Shown: piece by piece, positions 6,200 to 9,136 of the stretch
Layout: every line of letters begins with the position of its first letter
Numbering within the stretch: position 1 is the first letter of the stretch
Source of the DNA: Lachnospiraceae bacterium
GTDB taxonomy: Bacteria; Bacillota; Clostridia; Lachnospirales; Lachnospiraceae
Reading direction: 5' to 3'
NCBI GenBank assembly: GCA_024403585.1
Contig: JAKSRN010000063.1
Coordinates: 1-9,136 of the forward strand
DNA length: 9,136 nt
The notes under the pieces: generated by a model
Seen by the model: only the letters and a program-made list of their open reading frames with translations
Database searches by the model: none
Told to the model about the DNA's origin: nothing
Position numbers and translations under genes: made by a program

Positions 6200-6250
6200 A
6201 AAAGACTGATGATCCGAAAACCCGGAAATCATCAGTCTTTTTTATTTTTT
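6200..6250 (+). terminator. Strong, probably bidirectional terminator between SRP RNA and DUF1292
   Basis: A 14-bp perfect stem, AAAAGACTGATGAT (6200-6213) against 6228-6241, is topped by CCG/CGG and followed by TTTTTTATTTTTT on the plus strand. On the minus strand the tail is TTTTGTTT, which is weaker but usable for the DUF1292 transcript. It separates two converging units. The better T-run faces the plus strand, which suits stopping read-through from the SRP RNA promoter. Confidence 0.88.
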
Positions 6251-6318
6251 ATTCAATTCGAATCTCCTGTGGTACTATGTCTTACCATGCCTATAGAACC
6301 GTGAGCATCTCCTTCTAT

Positions 6319-6573
6319 TTACAGTCCGTTACGCTTGCAGAATTTCTGATAGACAGTCTGGATCAGGTCATCATCATCCAGGCCTTCGTAGCTCACTTCC
6401 TCTGCATCCAGATCCTCCGAAGCAATTCTGAAGATGTGCACCGGCTCATCCTCTCCTGCATCTTCCGGAATAAGAACTACATACTCGTCACCCTTATATT
6501 CGATCACATCCAGAATCTCAAACACGATCTCTTCTCCATCCGCATCAGTTAAAACGATCATATCCTCGTCCAT
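6319..6573 (-). CDS. DUF1292 family small acidic protein (YrzB-like)
   Basis: The 84-residue protein is very acidic and matches the DUF1292 pattern: IVLTDADGEEIVFEILDVIEY followed by EYVVLIPED and a stretch ending VHIFRIASED. The C-terminus carries four consecutive Asp (DDDD) before an amphipathic segment. DUF1292 proteins are short cytosolic proteins of unknown function, common in Firmicutes and often next to ruvX/alaS-type genes; here the neighbours are tadA and SRP RNA. The ATG has an ideal AGGAGG seven bases upstream. It has its own promoter and ends before the convergent terminator. No cysteine cluster or enzyme motif is visible. Confidence 0.9.
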   Translation of the reverse strand: MDEDMIVLTDADGEEIVFEILDVIEYKGDEYVVLIPEDAGEDEPVHIFRIASEDLDAEEVSYEGLDDDDLIQTVYQKFCKRNGL

Positions 6574-6630
6574 ATCTTCCCCTCCTGAATCTGTATATTG
6601 TTACGGATTTTGTTCTGCTCTGTTACAATC

Positions 6631-6659
6631 ATTATGGGGAATATCAGAAGGTTTGTCAA
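6631..6659 (-). promoter_or_regulatory. Promoter of the DUF1292 gene
   Basis: The minus strand has a perfect -35 TTGACA (6654-6659), a 17-bp spacer and a -10 CATAAT (6631-6636). The predicted start near 6624 gives a leader of about 50 bases. The -35 contains the TGA stop codon of the upstream HAD-TadA gene. There is no terminator between the two genes, so read-through from upstream is also possible. Confidence 0.8.
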
Positions 6660-7966
6660 CACTCCTGCTTTTTCCGTTCCCTCAGCTTCTGAAAAAATGT
6701 ACTGAGCAATTCTGCACACTCATCCGCAAGAATCCCATCCACGATCTCCACCTGGTGGTTAAAAGCTTCCACCTGCAAAAGATTCAGAACAGAGCCTGCA
6801 CAGCCCGCTTTTGGATTTCTTCCTCCCAGTATGATCCGGTCGATTCTTGACTGCACCAATGCACCTGCACACATCTGGCAGGGTTCCAGCGTAATATACA
6901 TACTACAGCCTTCCAGTCTCCAGTCCCCCAGTTTTTTTGATGCCTTGCGGATCGCATTCAACTCTGCATGGGAGAGGGTATTCTGATCCGTATTTCTCCT
7001 GTTGTAGCCACGGGCAATGACCTTTCCGTCTTTTACGATCACGCAACCGATCGGAACCTCATCCAAAGCTGCTGCCTTTTTTGCCTGGCGCAGGGCCTCT
7101 CTCATAAAAAACTCGTGTCCCTTCCGCTCTTCTTCTCCGATAATGCCCAGCTTTTTCCGAAATGCCTCCGCCACTCCGTGATGATCATTATCGGCAGTCA
7201 CATAATCAGCCTGCACTTTCACGTGTTCGTCAGCATTTTCCATGGCAATCCCCACACCGGCATAAAGGATCATATCCAGATCATTGTCGGCGTCGCCCAA
7301 AGCTGCCGTCTCTTCCGGCAGGATCCCTTCTCGCTGGCAGAGAAAACGCATACCCTGGGCTTTGCCCGCATCCTTTTGGTGAATCTCAATCCGTTCATCC
7401 ATGGACGCCGTAACATACAAGGGTTCTCCGCTTGCATGCAGTTCTTCCACCAGTTGTTTTTTCACCACCGGGTCACTCACGATCAGGTCGATCGCCGAAA
7501 GCCTGTCGCTGTTCTCCCGGATGAAGGCCCGGATATCTGCAACAGGGGTCCTGGTCCGTTTTACGTAACCGATTCCTGACGAAGGGAGTCCGTACTCCCA
7601 CGGATGACTGACATAATCTTCATCCCCATACGCCTTTCCCCCTGTAAATGCTTCCCAGCCGACCTTTCTGTCTCCCACCAGTTGCAGCAAAACCTCCACA
7701 GAACCGGGAGACAGTGTGACAGAATGTAGCCTTTCGCCGGTTACACAGCTGTAGATCTCTGCCCCGTTGGATGCGATTGCATAGGAGAAAGCAGGATTCT
7801 TCCGGACGCAATCAGGGATCGTATCCCAGGCTCTCCCGGTGGAAGCCACCAGAAGTACGCCCTGTTTCGCAGCATCCTCCAGTGCCTTCTGATTTTCCGG
7901 AGAGATTCCCTTCTGTCGATTCAGAAGAGTTCCATCCAGATCCATTGCGATCAGTTTTACAGCCAT
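6656..7966 (-). CDS. tadA: Fusion: Cof-type HAD phosphatase + tRNA adenosine(34) deaminase TadA
   Basis: The 436-residue protein has two complete enzymes. Residues 1-275 form a Cof-type HAD-IIB hydrolase with motif I DLDGT (9-13; D9 and D11), motif II ASTGR (41-45), the motif III lysine K202 and motif IV GDADND (224-229), all intact. It likely dephosphorylates a small metabolite; substrate unknown. After a short linker, residues 284-433 form TadA, which converts A34 to inosine in tRNA-Arg(ACG). It has the zinc/catalytic HAE (333-335) and PCQMC (362-366), GEVPIG-like DEVPIG (302-307) and GILADECAELLS (411-422). Free TadA is normally about 150-170 residues. The ATG follows GGAGG by ten bases and lies within the end of the FliB-family gene. 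An internal ATG at 7105 (residue 288) could in principle give free TadA, but its nearest purine-rich SD-like stretch is about 12 bases away. Confidence 0.93.
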   Translation of the reverse strand: MAVKLIAMDLDGTLLNRQKGISPENQKALEDAAKQGVLLVASTGRAWDTIPDCVRKNPAFSYAIASNGAEIYSCVTGERLHSVTLSPGSVEVLLQLVGDRKVGWEAFTGGKAYGDEDYVSHPWEYGLPSSGIGYVKRTRTPVADIRAFIRENSDRLSAIDLIVSDPVVKKQLVEELHASGEPLYVTASMDERIEIHQKDAGKAQGMRFLCQREGILPEETAALGDADNDLDMILYAGVGIAMENADEHVKVQADYVTADNDHHGVAEAFRKKLGIIGEEERKGHEFFMREALRQAKKAAALDEVPIGCVIVKDGKVIARGYNRRNTDQNTLSHAELNAIRKASKKLGDWRLEGCSMYITLEPCQMCAGALVQSRIDRIILGGRNPKAGCAGSVLNLLQVEAFNHQVEIVDGILADECAELLSTFFQKLRERKKQEC

Positions 7967-9063
7967 GCTCTGCTCTCCTCCAGTTTCTCTGTCAGTGCTT
8001 CCATATTGTCAGGACAGTACTCAATCTCTTTTGAATACCATTTTGCAATGCGGATCCTGTCTTCTAAAGTATAGGATCCACTACTGCTCCAGCTTTCCAC
8101 ATCCAGAAGAAGGAGCATCTGCAGCGATACAGCTGCAAAACGGATTGGCGAGAGTATATTGCTGTCAAAAACAGCTTCCATAAAGTAACGAAATACAAAA
8201 TACACAAGCAGGTGTTCGTAATCTGTTTCCCTACCGCTCTGAGTAACCGTTTCCATGAAAGCCGGAAGTTTTTCAAGCAGCTGTAGTAACTGTGCTTTGA
8301 GTTTTCTCATCTGTTCCGGCCATGTATGATCCAGCGATTCCAGCTTCTCATAAAAAGAAAGCATATCCGTCAGACGCTCTGCAGCTTTCCCAGAAGGCAG
8401 ATCAGCCCGGCAGTTTACACTTCCATCCCAGCCGGCAAGAAAAGCTTCCATTCCTTCCAGATCTTCTTCATCCAGGTATGGCTGCACTGTATCTGCAAAA
8501 TCCACAAGGCTCGCCATACGGTCCCACAGGGAACAGCTGCGATCCTGCAGCATCCGGATTACTTTTTCCCTTGCCTCCAGAAGAAGTTCGATCCAGATAT
8601 CCTCTTCCCAGACCTCCTCTGTCTCTTCCTCTCCCGTCTCTTCTGTCTCATCCGACAGTAATTCAAATTTCAACGGTTCCTTCAGAGAGAACAGAAAACG
8701 CCCTGCCTCTTCACAGCATAATCCCAGTCCAACCTCTGTGTAATCGCCAAACCAGTGATAAAATCTCGGATGTTCCCGACAGATATCACAGATATAATCC
8801 TCTCCCATGGTCAGGATCATACGACAGAGATTGTCTTCATTTAAAAAAGGACATCTCTTGTCCTCTGTCAGTCGAAAATAATTCTCATCTTCTCTTCTGA
8901 CCAGATACTTTCTGAAATCCTCCTGCAGAGGTCCCTTATGCGCAGCATATCGCTCTGCACTGTACTCATCCACTTCAATTTCCCACAGAGCGCAGCAGGT
9001 ATCCTTGCACTCTGAACCTATACACTGGAATTCTTTATAAAAATCAGGTCTGCATACTTTCAT
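7957..9063 (-). CDS. FliB-family (flagellin lysine-N-methylase-like) Cys-rich protein
   Basis: The 368-residue protein matches the FliB family, named after the Salmonella enzyme that methylates flagellin lysines and is reported to use an iron-sulfur cluster. The N-terminal third holds conserved cysteines: C14, C19, C23, C24 (followed by W27), C71, C80, C92, C95 (in CREHPRF) and C116-C117 (in GLCCEEAG). The rest is helical and divergent, with an acidic run rich in Glu and Thr at about 136-155. No flagellar gene is in the window, so the substrate is inferred only from the family name; many non-motile clostridia carry such genes. The ATG at 9063 has GGAGG seven bases upstream. An upstream in-frame ATG at 9126 lacks such a site. 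The 3' end overlaps the HAD-TadA start by ten bases, implying coupled translation. Confidence 0.85.
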   Translation of the reverse strand: MKVCRPDFYKEFQCIGSECKDTCCALWEIEVDEYSAERYAAHKGPLQEDFRKYLVRREDENYFRLTEDKRCPFLNEDNLCRMILTMGEDYICDICREHPRFYHWFGDYTEVGLGLCCEEAGRFLFSLKEPLKFELLSDETEETGEEETEEVWEEDIWIELLLEAREKVIRMLQDRSCSLWDRMASLVDFADTVQPYLDEEDLEGMEAFLAGWDGSVNCRADLPSGKAAERLTDMLSFYEKLESLDHTWPEQMRKLKAQLLQLLEKLPAFMETVTQSGRETDYEHLLVYFVFRYFMEAVFDSNILSPIRFAAVSLQMLLLLDVESWSSSGSYTLEDRIRIAKWYSKEIEYCPDNMEALTEKLEESRAWL

Positions 9064-9136
9064 GGCAGTTCCTCCGAAATACTTTTTCTTCTTACAGGAC
9101 TCTGGTGTCCCTGGCTTGTTCCGCACGCGAAGCGTA
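9064..9136 (-). other. Upstream region of the FliB-family gene, cut by the window edge
   Basis: The ribosome binding site GGAGG lies just before the start. On the minus strand there are weak inverted repeats (CAGG/CCTG around 9095-9113, and ACGC/GCGT at the very edge). I see no convincing promoter, so it probably lies beyond the window. Confidence 0.35.

Noticed and set aside
5784..6201. Reading frames on both strands across the SRP RNA
   Set aside because: The SRP RNA assignment explains the sequence; the frames have no ribosome binding sites and follow RNA helices.
6968..7579. 203-codon plus-strand frame opposite the HAD-TadA gene
   Set aside because: It is antisense to a gene whose catalytic motifs are all present and has no ribosome binding site or known protein features.
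8322..8900. 192-codon plus-strand frame opposite the FliB-family gene
   Set aside because: Its composition (Pro, Leu, Ser, His) is what antisense to an acidic gene gives, and no start signal is seen.
9064..9126. Upstream ATG for the FliB-family protein adding 21 residues
   Set aside because: The extra residues are Lys-rich and not family-like, and the GGAGG is placed correctly for the ATG at 9063.
1..9136. Mobile elements, CRISPR repeats, tRNA genes or phage genes
   Set aside because: I read both strands and found no transposase, integrase, regular repeat-spacer pattern or tRNA cloverleaf.

Overview
The window looks like chromosomal DNA from an anaerobic Firmicute, most likely a Lachnospiraceae member (Blautia/Dorea-like). 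The evidence is strong AGGAGG-type ribosome binding sites, a Bacillus-type large SRP RNA with an Alu domain, a DUF5711 membrane protein, a DUF1292 protein, a FliB-family protein and the block dnaX-ybaB-recR. The gene order tadA - SRP RNA - dnaX - ybaB - recR - (extra gene) - rRNA promoters matches the origin-proximal cluster known in Bacillus subtilis (tadA/yaaJ, scr, dnaX, yaaK, recR, yaaL-bofA, rrnA). I see no mobile element, CRISPR array or obvious phage gene. It is conserved core DNA with several local rearrangements.

Right to left on the minus strand: (1) positions 9063-6656 hold a FliB-family Cys-rich protein overlapping by 10 bases a fused gene, an N-terminal Cof-type HAD phosphatase joined to a complete C-terminal TadA tRNA adenosine deaminase. 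(2) A small acidic DUF1292 protein (6573-6319) has its own consensus-like promoter, whose -35 box contains the stop codon of the fusion gene. (3) Positions 5811-6088 hold the SRP RNA gene on the PLUS strand, opposite to every protein gene here, with a near-consensus promoter and a T8 tail. A strong hairpin terminator at 6200-6243 separates it from the converging DUF1292 gene. (4) Positions 5682-326 hold an apparent five-gene operon: a group III phosphofructokinase, dnaX, ybaB, recR and a single-pass membrane protein with a DUF5711 domain. It starts at a promoter facing away from the SRP RNA promoter and ends at a 14-bp perfect hairpin (227-256). (5) Positions 1-181 hold two tandem strong promoters exactly 94 bp apart, reading left off the window, followed by a leader that resembles those ahead of 16S rRNA. 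An rRNA operon very probably begins just outside the window.

Taken together, the region serves replication and repair (DnaX clamp loader, RecR, YbaB), translation and protein targeting (TadA, SRP RNA, rRNA) and glycolysis (PFK). The main departures from the textbook layout are the reversed SRP RNA, the phosphofructokinase placed between SRP RNA and dnaX, the HAD-TadA fusion, and DUF5711 in the slot held by yaaL-bofA in Bacillus. I found no wholly new system; the most unusual items are the fusion protein and the reorganised SRP RNA/pfk promoter region.
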